From the NCBI GenBank assembly GCA_044347745.1, contig JBIKUD010000010.1, positions 27,976-91,975 of the forward strand: DNA of 64,000 nt, read 5' to 3'. The first letter of the stretch is position 1; the number at the start of each line of letters is the position of its first letter. Both the position numbers and the translations under genes were made by a program. Shown here one piece after another: positions 34,166-42,527 of this stretch. Under the pieces are notes generated by a model. That model worked only from the letters and a program-made list of their open reading frames with translations. It was not told where the DNA came from and made no database searches. The DNA comes from JAIBBV01 sp044347745 (lineage in GTDB: Bacteria > Bdellovibrionota_C > UBA2361 > JAFLCA01).

Positions 34166-34390
34166 TTAACCTCTTGTTCCACAACCTGTAAGCTCCAAGG
34201 CCGGCTCAATTCGGCCAAAAGACCTTTCAACCACCTGCAAAGGAATGCAAGTGCCTCTCCAGTCCTGACAAGCAGCCCGTTCCAATAAATTCAACATGTT
34301 AGCCTGCTTCGCATTTAGCCGCTTAGGTATACGTCGACCACTTTGCGCAATTATTGCAGGGCAAAACGCATCTGGACGCTCGGGTTTCAC
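34166..34390 (-). CDS. Possible small protein upstream of the minor pilin operon
   Basis: 74-codon frame with a GTG start at 34390 and an in-frame TAA just upstream, ending 10 bp before the FimT-like ATG. The composition is protein-like, with a helix IPKRLNAKQANMLNLLERA followed by W and C residues that could be a small winged-helix-like fold. There is no Shine-Dalgarno and no recognised family. It may be a genuine small regulator co-transcribed with the pilins or chance. Confidence 0.3.
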   Translation of the reverse strand: MKPERPDAFCPAIIAQSGRRIPKRLNAKQANMLNLLERAACQDWRGTCIPLQVVERSFGRIEPALELTGCGTRG

Positions 34391-34487
34391 ATCTTTAGGT
34401 TAGGAGTAAGCACTTGAAGTATTCAGAAATTTTGCAAATCAGCCGATTACCCAATGTAACGGATCATTTAACGGAGATCCGTAACCC
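34391..34487. promoter_or_regulatory. Divergent control region between pilin operon and patatin gene
   Basis: Holds an inverted repeat ACGGATC/GATCCGT (34459-34465/34476-34482) that places the probable CGGAG ribosome-binding site of the patatin gene in its loop. No clear promoter elements could be assigned on either strand. Confidence 0.35.
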
Positions 34488-35675
34488 ATGAGGCGTCGTC
34501 CACAGGAGAAATCAAAACGCGCGATAGCAATGACGAAGCCGCTTTTGTCGCCCGTCAGCGACGTTGGCATAGTGCTTTCGGGCGGTGGCGCACGCGCAGC
34601 GTATCAGGTTGGAGCACTTCGAGCGCTTCAGCCTTACTTTGAAAAAACAAACACTCCAATTTCAGTAATCATTGGCAGCAGCATCGGCGCCATAAACGGC
34701 CTAATTCTTGGCGCATGTATTAAAAAGGGCTACGGCGAAGCAATTGAGCAATTAGACGCGATGTGGAGGGAACGCACCTTCCGCAACACCTTTGCAGGAG
34801 CTCCTTCTGCCGCATTTTTTCGAGCTATTAAACTAGCGGTTGTGCAGTACCTGGCCCCTGGTCCAAATGCAACCTCAGCGGCTGTTTTCGATCCGACACC
34901 ACTTATGAATCGGGTAGACCAGGTGATTAACGATTTTGGTGGATTAACTCCTGAAGCCCGCGCGCCCACACTGCAAGCCGTTGCGGTCATGACGACTATT
35001 GAAGGTAGCGAACGAAAACCTCTTATATTCATGAGCTCACATAAGCAAATGGATGCAGCCACTATGGAAGGCGCTTCTTTTGATGTGTGTTATGTTGACT
35101 CTTTGTCAGCCAAACATGGCTTTGCTTCTGCTGCACTGCCGTCAGTGCTGCCTCCGGTAGAACTGGACACCGACAAAGGGAAAGTGAGACTTGTGGATGG
35201 GGGCATTTCTCAAAATGTACCCGTAGACCCGGCAGTCAGACTAGGCGCGCATCGGGTGATTGTAGTTGATATTTCCGGACGAAGCTGGTGGCTTGATCAC
35301 TACGGCGAAGCACATGACACTCGCCCAACTTGGGAAGTACCAGCAGGACTAAAGACCTACTGCTTAAGACCGCCTGATACCTTTGTTGCTCGCAACAACA
35401 CAGCTTTAGGGCCTCTATTAAAAGATGCAGTCAAAGGCTCAACCGGTAAATTTATTAACGCCGTAGGCCCTGTTTGGCCAGTGTTCTCGCTTCTCAAGAA
35501 AAAACTGGGCGAAGAAATAGCGTATGAGGTTATGTCGTACGTTGCGCTCGACCCCGACTACATCGGAGCGTTAATTGAAGCTGGGTATCAAGAAACGACA
35601 AAACTTCTGAAAAATAAGTCTGATCTTGAGTTCGCTCATAACGAGTCATTTGAGCAAATGGTTAAGATGCTTTAA
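34488..35675 (+). CDS. Patatin-like phospholipase
   Basis: 395 aa. Serine lipid acyl hydrolase of the patatin family. The oxyanion-hole glycine-rich motif LSGGGARAAYQVGALRAL is near residue 28. The nucleophile serine is in IIGSSIGAINGLILG (G-x-S-x-G), and the catalytic Asp is in LVDGGISQNVPV. Cytoplasmic or exported by a separate route; no signal peptide. The start at 34488 has GGAG about 12 nt upstream; ATG 34530 is possible. It shares the TTAA of its stop with the convergent gene at 35672. Confidence 0.9.
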   Translation: MRRRPQEKSKRAIAMTKPLLSPVSDVGIVLSGGGARAAYQVGALRALQPYFEKTNTPISVIIGSSIGAINGLILGACIKKGYGEAIEQLDAMWRERTFRNTFAGAPSAAFFRAIKLAVVQYLAPGPNATSAAVFDPTPLMNRVDQVINDFGGLTPEARAPTLQAVAVMTTIEGSERKPLIFMSSHKQMDAATMEGASFDVCYVDSLSAKHGFASAALPSVLPPVELDTDKGKVRLVDGGISQNVPVDPAVRLGAHRVIVVDISGRSWWLDHYGEAHDTRPTWEVPAGLKTYCLRPPDTFVARNNTALGPLLKDAVKGSTGKFINAVGPVWPVFSLLKKKLGEEIAYEVMSYVALDPDYIGALIEAGYQETTKLLKNKSDLEFAHNESFEQMVKML

Positions 35676-36319
35676 GGGCTAGGCGCCTTTTCTTCGGACT
35701 TACCTCGACGCTGCGGCGCACGCGCCGGCACTTCGTAAAACTCTACTATTATTTCACTCAGCTTGCTTTCATACGCCTGCTCGCTCAATTCTACTTGCCA
35801 AGCTGTTGGAAATCGTAAACTCATTTCTCTCGATTGCTGCAATAAATATTCGGAGGCTTGGGGTGTGGTCACCAGCAGCACTGGACAACGAACTCGCTGC
35901 ATTAATGATCGCGCATCAAAATCAGAGGTACGTAGTCGTAACGGCAAACCCAAGGGCAAAAACTGCTCGAGCCAATCGGCACATCGTGTCAGTAAGGTTG
36001 AATGCGGCCGCATGGCAGAATCTATCAAGGCCACAACTCGAACTAATTTTGCATCTAGCAAGCACATATTAAGTGCCAACGTGCCGGCAGCGCCAATTGC
36101 CACTATTGAGGTTTGTCGTATTCCCTGCTCGCGCATTACATTTTTTAGGTCTGAGGTTAATACCTTCCAGTTGTCAGCACGCACCATGCCTGTTTCAATA
36201 ATCAAACACTTTGCACATTTTGCTAATGCGTCTTGCAAACGCTGCGCCGCAACAAACGTCCCGTCCTCCACCAGGAGCATAAATGAACGCCCCTGCCCTT
36301 TTTCTGAACAAACTCTCAT
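35672..36319 (-). CDS. Alpha/beta-hydrolase-like protein without a nucleophile serine
   Basis: 215 aa. The order of secondary structure resembles a small alpha/beta hydrolase: a strand VAIGAAGTLALNMCL at the nucleophile elbow, VVALIDSAM, then CPVLLVTTPQASEYLLQQ and a final helix. The elbow reads G-A-A-G-T, so the catalytic serine is replaced by alanine. It may be a pseudoenzyme or a diverged acyltransferase/binding protein. Convergent with the patatin gene, sharing four bases at the stops. The C-terminal 20 residues are Arg/Pro/Lys-rich. Family uncertain. Confidence 0.6.
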   Translation of the reverse strand: MRVCSEKGQGRSFMLLVEDGTFVAAQRLQDALAKCAKCLIIETGMVRADNWKVLTSDLKNVMREQGIRQTSIVAIGAAGTLALNMCLLDAKLVRVVALIDSAMRPHSTLLTRCADWLEQFLPLGLPLRLRTSDFDARSLMQRVRCPVLLVTTPQASEYLLQQSREMSLRFPTAWQVELSEQAYESKLSEIIVEFYEVPARAPQRRGKSEEKAPSP

Positions 36320-36559
36320 ATCTCAATCGAACTCGCGAAAGCGTCCACTTGTCAAGCCATTTGTCCAAATAAAACCTCTTTAAGACTGAGCACTTGAAGG
36401 CGGCATTGTGTGCTAGCCCAATTTGATCTAGCCCTCAAATTATGCAAATCTGAAAGGGTCGAACTGAGAGAAACGCGCCGGTCTGTTTTGACGTTTTGCG
36501 GTTACTCAGATTCTTGTTTGTGTGAACGATACATCTCGATCACCCAGTTGGCAAAACGC

Positions 36560-36883
36560 ATGATTGGAAAACCCGGACCATTCCAAATAATTGAAAGCGA
36601 CGGAAGCGGTCTTGTCGATTCGCCGATGAGTCCCCCGCGTCGCAGGTACGAGTGCACCAACTACGCCACCTGCCTAGACCTAGCAGCCGCGCTTAATTGG
36701 GATAACTTCACCTGTCGCGGATGCTGTGGAGAGATTGATGAAACCCTCTATTGGCGCGCGCATCAAGCAAGCAAAAAAGATTCAGTCGCTAACTCGCTGT
36801 GTGAAATTCCAAACATCAATTACGTGGCCACTCCGAGCGAAGGTAATCCCGCTCCAGTATTGAAGCTCGTCTCAAAGCGTTAA
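36560..36883 (+). CDS. Small Cys-rich (putative zinc-binding) protein
   Basis: 107 aa from ATG 36560; the frame is open back to 36410 but the upstream part looks non-coding. Five cysteines are arranged YECTNYATC...FTCRGCCGEIDE (C32, C38, C52, C55, C56), suitable for one zinc site. The short core is flanked by flexible ends. The next gene starts two bases after the stop, with a GTG, so the two are probably translationally coupled. Function not recognised. Confidence 0.6.
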   Translation: MIGKPGPFQIIESDGSGLVDSPMSPPRRRYECTNYATCLDLAAALNWDNFTCRGCCGEIDETLYWRAHQASKKDSVANSLCEIPNINYVATPSEGNPAPVLKLVSKR

Positions 36884-36885
36884 AC

Positions 36886-38487
36886 GTGAAATTTATTCAC
36901 AGCCTTTTCGTCTTTTTACTGCTGAGCGGCTGTTATGTCCTGCTTTTGTTCCCCGCCTCCCCATTTCCGGTCAGCGGTTATATCGGGCGCAGCGGCGATG
37001 AGCTACAGGCAGCTTGGAACATGTGGTGGGTAAGCTTTGCACTGGAACAAGGCCTAAGCCCTTTTAAGACCCTATTTCTTCATGCGCCCCTTGGAATTGA
37101 ATTTTGGGGGCAACCGCTAGCAGCGCCTCATGGCATATTTTACTTCCTCACTAAATCGATGCTGAGTTTGCCACAGGCCTACAACACCCTTGTCTACCTT
37201 GGATTCGCGTTAACGGGGCTTTTCGCATATTGGCTGGGGCGCGACCTAGGGTTAAAGCCCGTCTTCGCCTTTTTGGCAGCTTATTTTACAAGCTTTTCGA
37301 ACTTTCACTTTCAACATCTGCATGGCCACTTAGAGTTTATCTCTATGCAATGGCTGTTGCTCTACATGGTTTTTCTGCATCGACTTTTCACCCAGCCCAC
37401 CTTGTCTGTCGCCGTCGTTGCAGCCCTCGCGCTTACCCTAGTTACCATCTCGAATTCCTACTACGCAGTTAGCGCAGTGCTTGTTTCGGTCTGCTTTAGT
37501 CTAACTTTCTTGAGAAAATTACCTGAACTTTTCACTCGTCAGCCACTCGCCTGGGTGTTATTCGGAACACTCGCTGTAGGACTCTGCGGAACCTACGCCC
37601 TTAGTTTTTTTGAGTATACGAGAGATAACCCGCTTTTGCCCGGGCACTCAGTCGCTCTTGGCTCGCTACACCCCAGTAGCATTTTTGTGCCGGGACAATT
37701 TTGGCGCTGGGGGCAAATAACTCAAAGTGTTTGGAGCCTGCAACCTGGCTACACTTTTGAGCACAGCGTCAGCCTCGGGTTCGCACTGGTTGGGCTTATT
37801 TCCTACGCGGCTTTGTCGCGACAAATTGAATCACCAGCCAAGAAAGCCTTAGGTTGGTATTTTTTATTTTCACTTGGACTCGCGTTAGGACCAAAATTAT
37901 TTATACAGGGCGAATGGCGGGACTTTCCTTTACCCTTTGATATCCTGGATTTCATCCTTCCCTTTTCCTCGCTTTCCGGTGTTCCTGTGCGCTTGTTTGC
38001 GGGGGCCGGCATTGCTGGTGCTTTTTTGGCTGCCTTTGGTGCTCAGCAGCTTTATTTTAAAAAGCGCTACCTTGTTTTAAGCATCTTAATGCTGCTGGCA
38101 TGTATTGAGCAGACTCCAAAAGCTCCAGAAATTAGCCACTGGAAGGCTCCCGCGTATGCGGAGATACTAAAGTCCCTGCCAATTAAACATACCCAAATAG
38201 TGGCCGACTTAGTCTCAAAAGGTGGAGATCAACTCGCAGCACAAACAGTCTATAAAAAGCCTATGTTATTTGGGTACACCGCTCGTATCAGTAAACAAAT
38301 TGATGCTCAGAATAGAACTTTTAGAAAACTGCTTGGTCGTGAATATCTAACTGCGCTCTGTGAGATTGTGCCGCTAGCCTATATTGCTGCTCCAAACTCG
38401 CGCTTTCGCGCTTCCATTCGAAGCGAGCAAATAGTGTATGAGGACGCCGAAAATTATATTTTCAAGCCTTGTGTGGACGCAGATTAA
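36886..38487 (+). CDS. Polytopic membrane protein, probable GT-C-fold glycosyltransferase
   Basis: 533 aa, GTG start. An N-terminal membrane helix is followed by an extracytoplasmic loop with an acidic motif (GRSGDELQAAWNMWW), as in GT-C glycosyltransferases that use polyprenyl-phosphate sugars. About ten further helices follow (for example LVYLGFALTGLFAYWLG, VVAALALTLVTI, LFGTLAVGLCGTYAL). The last 120 residues are soluble. HLHGHLEF after the third helix may contribute to the active site. No specific family was recognised. The last four bases overlap the convergent dihaem protein gene. Confidence 0.7.
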   Translation: MKFIHSLFVFLLLSGCYVLLLFPASPFPVSGYIGRSGDELQAAWNMWWVSFALEQGLSPFKTLFLHAPLGIEFWGQPLAAPHGIFYFLTKSMLSLPQAYNTLVYLGFALTGLFAYWLGRDLGLKPVFAFLAAYFTSFSNFHFQHLHGHLEFISMQWLLLYMVFLHRLFTQPTLSVAVVAALALTLVTISNSYYAVSAVLVSVCFSLTFLRKLPELFTRQPLAWVLFGTLAVGLCGTYALSFFEYTRDNPLLPGHSVALGSLHPSSIFVPGQFWRWGQITQSVWSLQPGYTFEHSVSLGFALVGLISYAALSRQIESPAKKALGWYFLFSLGLALGPKLFIQGEWRDFPLPFDILDFILPFSSLSGVPVRLFAGAGIAGAFLAAFGAQQLYFKKRYLVLSILMLLACIEQTPKAPEISHWKAPAYAEILKSLPIKHTQIVADLVSKGGDQLAAQTVYKKPMLFGYTARISKQIDAQNRTFRKLLGREYLTALCEIVPLAYIAAPNSRFRASIRSEQIVYEDAENYIFKPCVDAD

Positions 38488-41400
38488 ATTGAATTGGAAC
38501 AAACCGCTCCCAGAAGAATTTTTCCTCTCGCCTTGGCAACTTTGCGCTCATTTTTTAGCTTAGAAACGGCTAATTTCGCCGCATTAATTTTGGCAGTGGC
38601 ATTTTTGAGAGTTGCGCGACGGGCTTTAAGTGATCGCAATTTCTTTTGAGCGTTGTCGAGCTCTTTCTCCAAAGCGCTTTTACCCTTCGGCGAAACCCTG
38701 CCGTCTATCACAAATTGCAGAGACTCTGACAAAGCCGAAACACCAAATTCAGTGAGTAATGCGGCCTGATGATGCAACGCGACGTTACGTGCTTGGCGGC
38801 AGGAACGTGGAACTTCAAGATCTACTCTCGCCCGAACTTGACCGGCCCGAGCGGCTGTAAACAAGCCCTGCAAATTTGAGAGGCTTATATTGGTATACCC
38901 GTCTAAGTTTAGTGAAACATGGAGATTGCCCAACAAAAACCCAGGGTTTTTACCTGACTTTGAACCAGCGATAAGATACTGCGGAGACTCACCAACTGCA
39001 CCGCTCGCAGCAAGGTTAAGTCTTACAATGGCCCCAGGACCAACTCGCCTTTCACCTCGCTTCAGTGAAATAAGTGCGGCACCTCCGCCAGAGCCCGGAC
39101 CAGAAACGCCACCGCCAGGTGGTGTAGGTTCAGGGGTCGGCGTTGGTGCTGGTGTGGGGAAAGAACCATACCCAGGGCCACGACGCGGGTTAGATGCGGT
39201 TTGGCACTCGGCCACTATTTGCATCAATGTCTTTTTATAACTCTGCCGGTTGCCCGCTTGGTCTTCAGCCAGTACTTCGACGATATCATCTGAGTTTTGC
39301 AATTGTGCAACTTCATTAAATACATGGAACCCATTCGGCAAGCCTCCGCTTGGCGCAATCTGCACATTTATTCCGGGTCCGGTTATTGCCAGTCGGGCAA
39401 TTTTACCAGAGTTGTCCCAGAATCCGACCTTAAGACCACCTGAGACACTACATGTTGGATGATTCGCAAGTGTTCCGCTAACGGACGGATGCATGCGATC
39501 AAAACTTGAAGGCATGGTGCTGGCATAAGAAGCGTTGGTTGGATATTCAGCCTCACGCCGTGCACCAGTCTCAATCCAGTGACAAAGTTCGTACACAAAA
39601 TCGGCTGCTTCTTGAGCATCAGGTCTTGTTCCGCTGCAAAGCCCTAGGCCAGCATGAGGGCCTTCGGTAAAGAAGAATTCAAGTGCCGCGTTCTGTGGAT
39701 TAGCGACCGGATCATAAAAAGTGTTGTCACGGCCATCCATACGTTCACCACGCGCCGCCCAGCAAAGTTGGCTCGACAACGGTCCTAAAATAGTCGAATA
39801 AAAGCGGCGACGCCCATGTCTGTCTGGGGGATTAGAAATTGCTTGGAACGTATTTTCTGCATTCGAAACTACAAAAGCTCCAGCACCGCTTTGTCCGCTG
39901 GCGTGACAACTTCCACAATACTGATTAAATTTCTGAAAAAGACTGCTGTTGTCTCCCCATACTGGAGATTTACGCGTAGGCACATTTTCTACCGCAAATG
40001 TAGGCGTGCACTGAGAATCATACTTAATGTACGGGGTGTATCGCAGCAAATCAACTTGCGGATAGGTCGGCTGCGCTGCGGCTTTGTCGTTCCAAGAAAG
40101 GCCCTTGTTTGGCTGGTGATTATGACAGCCTCCACAACTTACTCGAATTTCACCCGCAGCCAAATCGTGCCAGCTAGGCATGTCCATAAGCGCGAGGCCA
40201 TAACGCTTATCAAGCGCTTGCCATTTAAGCGGTTGTTTTGCAGGCACCAATGCCGCAAAGGAGGTGTCATTTGGATTTCCTCCAATCATATTGGCAGCAG
40301 GCACCACACCAAGCATTTCAATTGCCTCTTTTCGTTCTGCGGTGGGATTGAGGCGTGTCGGATCGGTTTTATTGTCGGTGACGTAGAGCATAATCCCCAA
40401 CACATCATTGGGATTAAGTGGATTTTCGCAAACAGAGTCAGGATGGGTTGGAGAAAGTTTGGCGTGGTCTCGAACCCATCCCAGCGGCGCAGAAGCCGAC
40501 AAACTATTCTGCATCAAAACTGGGTCAGTTAATGTTCGAGTGCTGAATTTTGGAGGATTCGTGCGGATAATACATTCTGGTGGGGTTCTATCGGTATTAT
40601 GAATGGCTGAACTTCCTACTTCTGCGACTGGCATCCCATCAACCGATGATGGCGGAAGAGATACCACAGCAGGTACGCCAAATCGCTGCTGATGTGATAC
40701 CCCAATTACTCGCGGATGAATAAGACTATAGAGTCCACTCGAATCTTCAATCACCTTGCGATAGACATTTGGGTCCTGGGGATCAAGTTCTTGAGGTTGC
40801 CCTGCTCCATCCAAAAGCCCTTGCCTCAGCACAATATGGGAGCGGTAGAGTCCTTGGTTTCCGTACAGTGCCTTACAGTCGTCAGTAGCTAACCTATGAT
40901 TTGCGCACGTTGGCGAATAAGCTGCAAAAAGCTCTCCGGGTAGGCCACAACTTGGAGTTGTAAATTTGCCGATAAGCTGCAAATTGCCACTTCCCGAGGG
41001 AATTTGAATTGCTGAGGATTCGTCCTCAAAGCCTCGCACAAATTGCGTCAAATTATTTTCGTTTAGTTGTTTGGGGACATGCACACCCGCTTGCAGTGCA
41101 AAATTCTGATTGAGTCCCTGTGTAATGGTGCGCACCCCACGCAAAGCACCAAATCCGTTGTTATTGCCCACATAATACACATTAGATACCCACACATCTG
41201 AGGTGCCAGACGCGTCGTTCGGCTGGTTGGGACAAAGCGCACCAAGGTGAAATGAAATAGCTGACGAGGCCCCATATCCGTGTAGTGGTGCCCAACGCCC
41301 TGCTGAATCAATCGATTGAATACTCCACTTGCGAACGTCAGTAGTTCGTTCTTGATACGAGACCGCGACTCCATCACGTAGATTGGTCGGACTCAGCACC

Positions 41401-42245
41401 GATGTTGTCGTAAAATATTTAAATTGATTGGTAACCCCAAGGGTTCCATTAGGGTTAATGAGGCTATGGAACAGATTTAAATTTATAGGACTTTGAAAAT
41501 TTGAATTCTGTAGTTTTCTCTCGTTACTGACATAAAAAAGCTCTTTACCAAAAACTGTCTCTACCTCTGCCGGCCCCATTCGAATACTACCGCCCCAGCC
41601 TAAGCTAGTCGTATTAGCGAGCGTCGGATTCATGGCAGATTCAAATCTATTGGCTGGCTGGAAGGTAAGCCTTTGGGGAGTTAAGGCACCTGTGTAAGCA
41701 GGATTATCAATAAGTGGCCCAAGGTCAATTTTATAAAGGTCAGATCCGTACAGCGGTGCACCGAAGGAGTCTTTAACGGCAACATCATGAAAGTAAGAGA
41801 AATAAAGAGTTCGCCCATCAAGCGACATTTGAGGGTCAAGCGCGCAGCCCAGCACCATATTTCTATCAACTAATGAACTATGCTCTGGTCTTGGAAATAA
41901 CAAACTCACTCGCGGACTCGTTTGAGCACCCCCTTGGGATAACACATAGAGCTTACAAGCAGACTCTGGGTAAATTCTATTGGCATCAATTCCATAAGTG
42001 GTTGATTCAATCGGAGCACCACTTGAATTAGTTCTATATGCCCCAGAGGCATCGCGTAGATAACGCTCCACCGCAGAAAAAACGAGCCCCGTGTATCCGG
42101 GCCGCGGCCAGGCGGCTCCAGTTTGAAATTGCGGCGAGGATGGCGGCTGCTGGCCAAACGCCTGAGTTGCGCCTACGAAGAGCAACAGGAACGCTGCGAC
42201 AAAAATATTCAAAATTGCTACCACACACCACAACCACGCGCGCAC
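38484..42245 (-). CDS. Large secreted dihaem c-type cytochrome with beta-propeller-like region
   Basis: 1253 aa. N-terminal signal sequence (hydrophobic NIFVAAFLLLFVGA, cleavage near AFG-Q). Two CxxCH haem c attachment motifs are present: SCGGCHNH (about residue 702) and YCGSCHASG (about 777). The N-terminal half carries PD40/WD40-like strands (MSLDGRTLYFSYF, KELFYVSNER) as in proteins where a propeller precedes haem domains. After the haem region come Cys-rich beta sequence, a proline-rich spacer (PTPAPTPTPEP) and a C-terminal Lys/Ala/Leu coiled coil of about 60 residues ending in a short Cys-containing tail. Likely periplasmic or extracellular redox protein. Partner and donor unknown. Confidence 0.8.
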   Translation of the reverse strand: MRAWLWCVVAILNIFVAAFLLLFVGATQAFGQQPPSSPQFQTGAAWPRPGYTGLVFSAVERYLRDASGAYRTNSSGAPIESTTYGIDANRIYPESACKLYVLSQGGAQTSPRVSLLFPRPEHSSLVDRNMVLGCALDPQMSLDGRTLYFSYFHDVAVKDSFGAPLYGSDLYKIDLGPLIDNPAYTGALTPQRLTFQPANRFESAMNPTLANTTSLGWGGSIRMGPAEVETVFGKELFYVSNERKLQNSNFQSPINLNLFHSLINPNGTLGVTNQFKYFTTTSVLSPTNLRDGVAVSYQERTTDVRKWSIQSIDSAGRWAPLHGYGASSAISFHLGALCPNQPNDASGTSDVWVSNVYYVGNNNGFGALRGVRTITQGLNQNFALQAGVHVPKQLNENNLTQFVRGFEDESSAIQIPSGSGNLQLIGKFTTPSCGLPGELFAAYSPTCANHRLATDDCKALYGNQGLYRSHIVLRQGLLDGAGQPQELDPQDPNVYRKVIEDSSGLYSLIHPRVIGVSHQQRFGVPAVVSLPPSSVDGMPVAEVGSSAIHNTDRTPPECIIRTNPPKFSTRTLTDPVLMQNSLSASAPLGWVRDHAKLSPTHPDSVCENPLNPNDVLGIMLYVTDNKTDPTRLNPTAERKEAIEMLGVVPAANMIGGNPNDTSFAALVPAKQPLKWQALDKRYGLALMDMPSWHDLAAGEIRVSCGGCHNHQPNKGLSWNDKAAAQPTYPQVDLLRYTPYIKYDSQCTPTFAVENVPTRKSPVWGDNSSLFQKFNQYCGSCHASGQSGAGAFVVSNAENTFQAISNPPDRHGRRRFYSTILGPLSSQLCWAARGERMDGRDNTFYDPVANPQNAALEFFFTEGPHAGLGLCSGTRPDAQEAADFVYELCHWIETGARREAEYPTNASYASTMPSSFDRMHPSVSGTLANHPTCSVSGGLKVGFWDNSGKIARLAITGPGINVQIAPSGGLPNGFHVFNEVAQLQNSDDIVEVLAEDQAGNRQSYKKTLMQIVAECQTASNPRRGPGYGSFPTPAPTPTPEPTPPGGGVSGPGSGGGAALISLKRGERRVGPGAIVRLNLAASGAVGESPQYLIAGSKSGKNPGFLLGNLHVSLNLDGYTNISLSNLQGLFTAARAGQVRARVDLEVPRSCRQARNVALHHQAALLTEFGVSALSESLQFVIDGRVSPKGKSALEKELDNAQKKLRSLKARRATLKNATAKINAAKLAVSKLKNERKVAKARGKILLGAVCSNSI

Positions 42246-42527
42246 AGTTATTTGACTTTGGCGCGCTTAAACCACTTTTTGCTGTAAGCCCCTGTCGTTA
42301 TGCAGAGGACTATGAAACAAGTGCCTGACTTAATTAAAAAAAGAGCAAAATTCAGGCCAGTCAGGCGGTTTTAGCTGGGACTAAGGGGTAACCAGATAAA
42401 AAGTGTGTGATGTCAGACACTTAAAGCAGTCTTACATTTTTGATAGCAGCGCCCAAACAAGAGGTATTCTACCCCCCTTGTGGAAGCCTGTTACCCAATT
42501 GAAGCGCAACGGTTTTGGTTTAAAAAG
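42246..42527. other. Intergenic region upstream of the dihaem protein gene
   Basis: No gene seen. A 6-bp inverted repeat AAGTGT/ACACTT (about 42399-42422) and a poly-A tract near 42335 are present. No promoter can be named with confidence. Confidence 0.35.
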
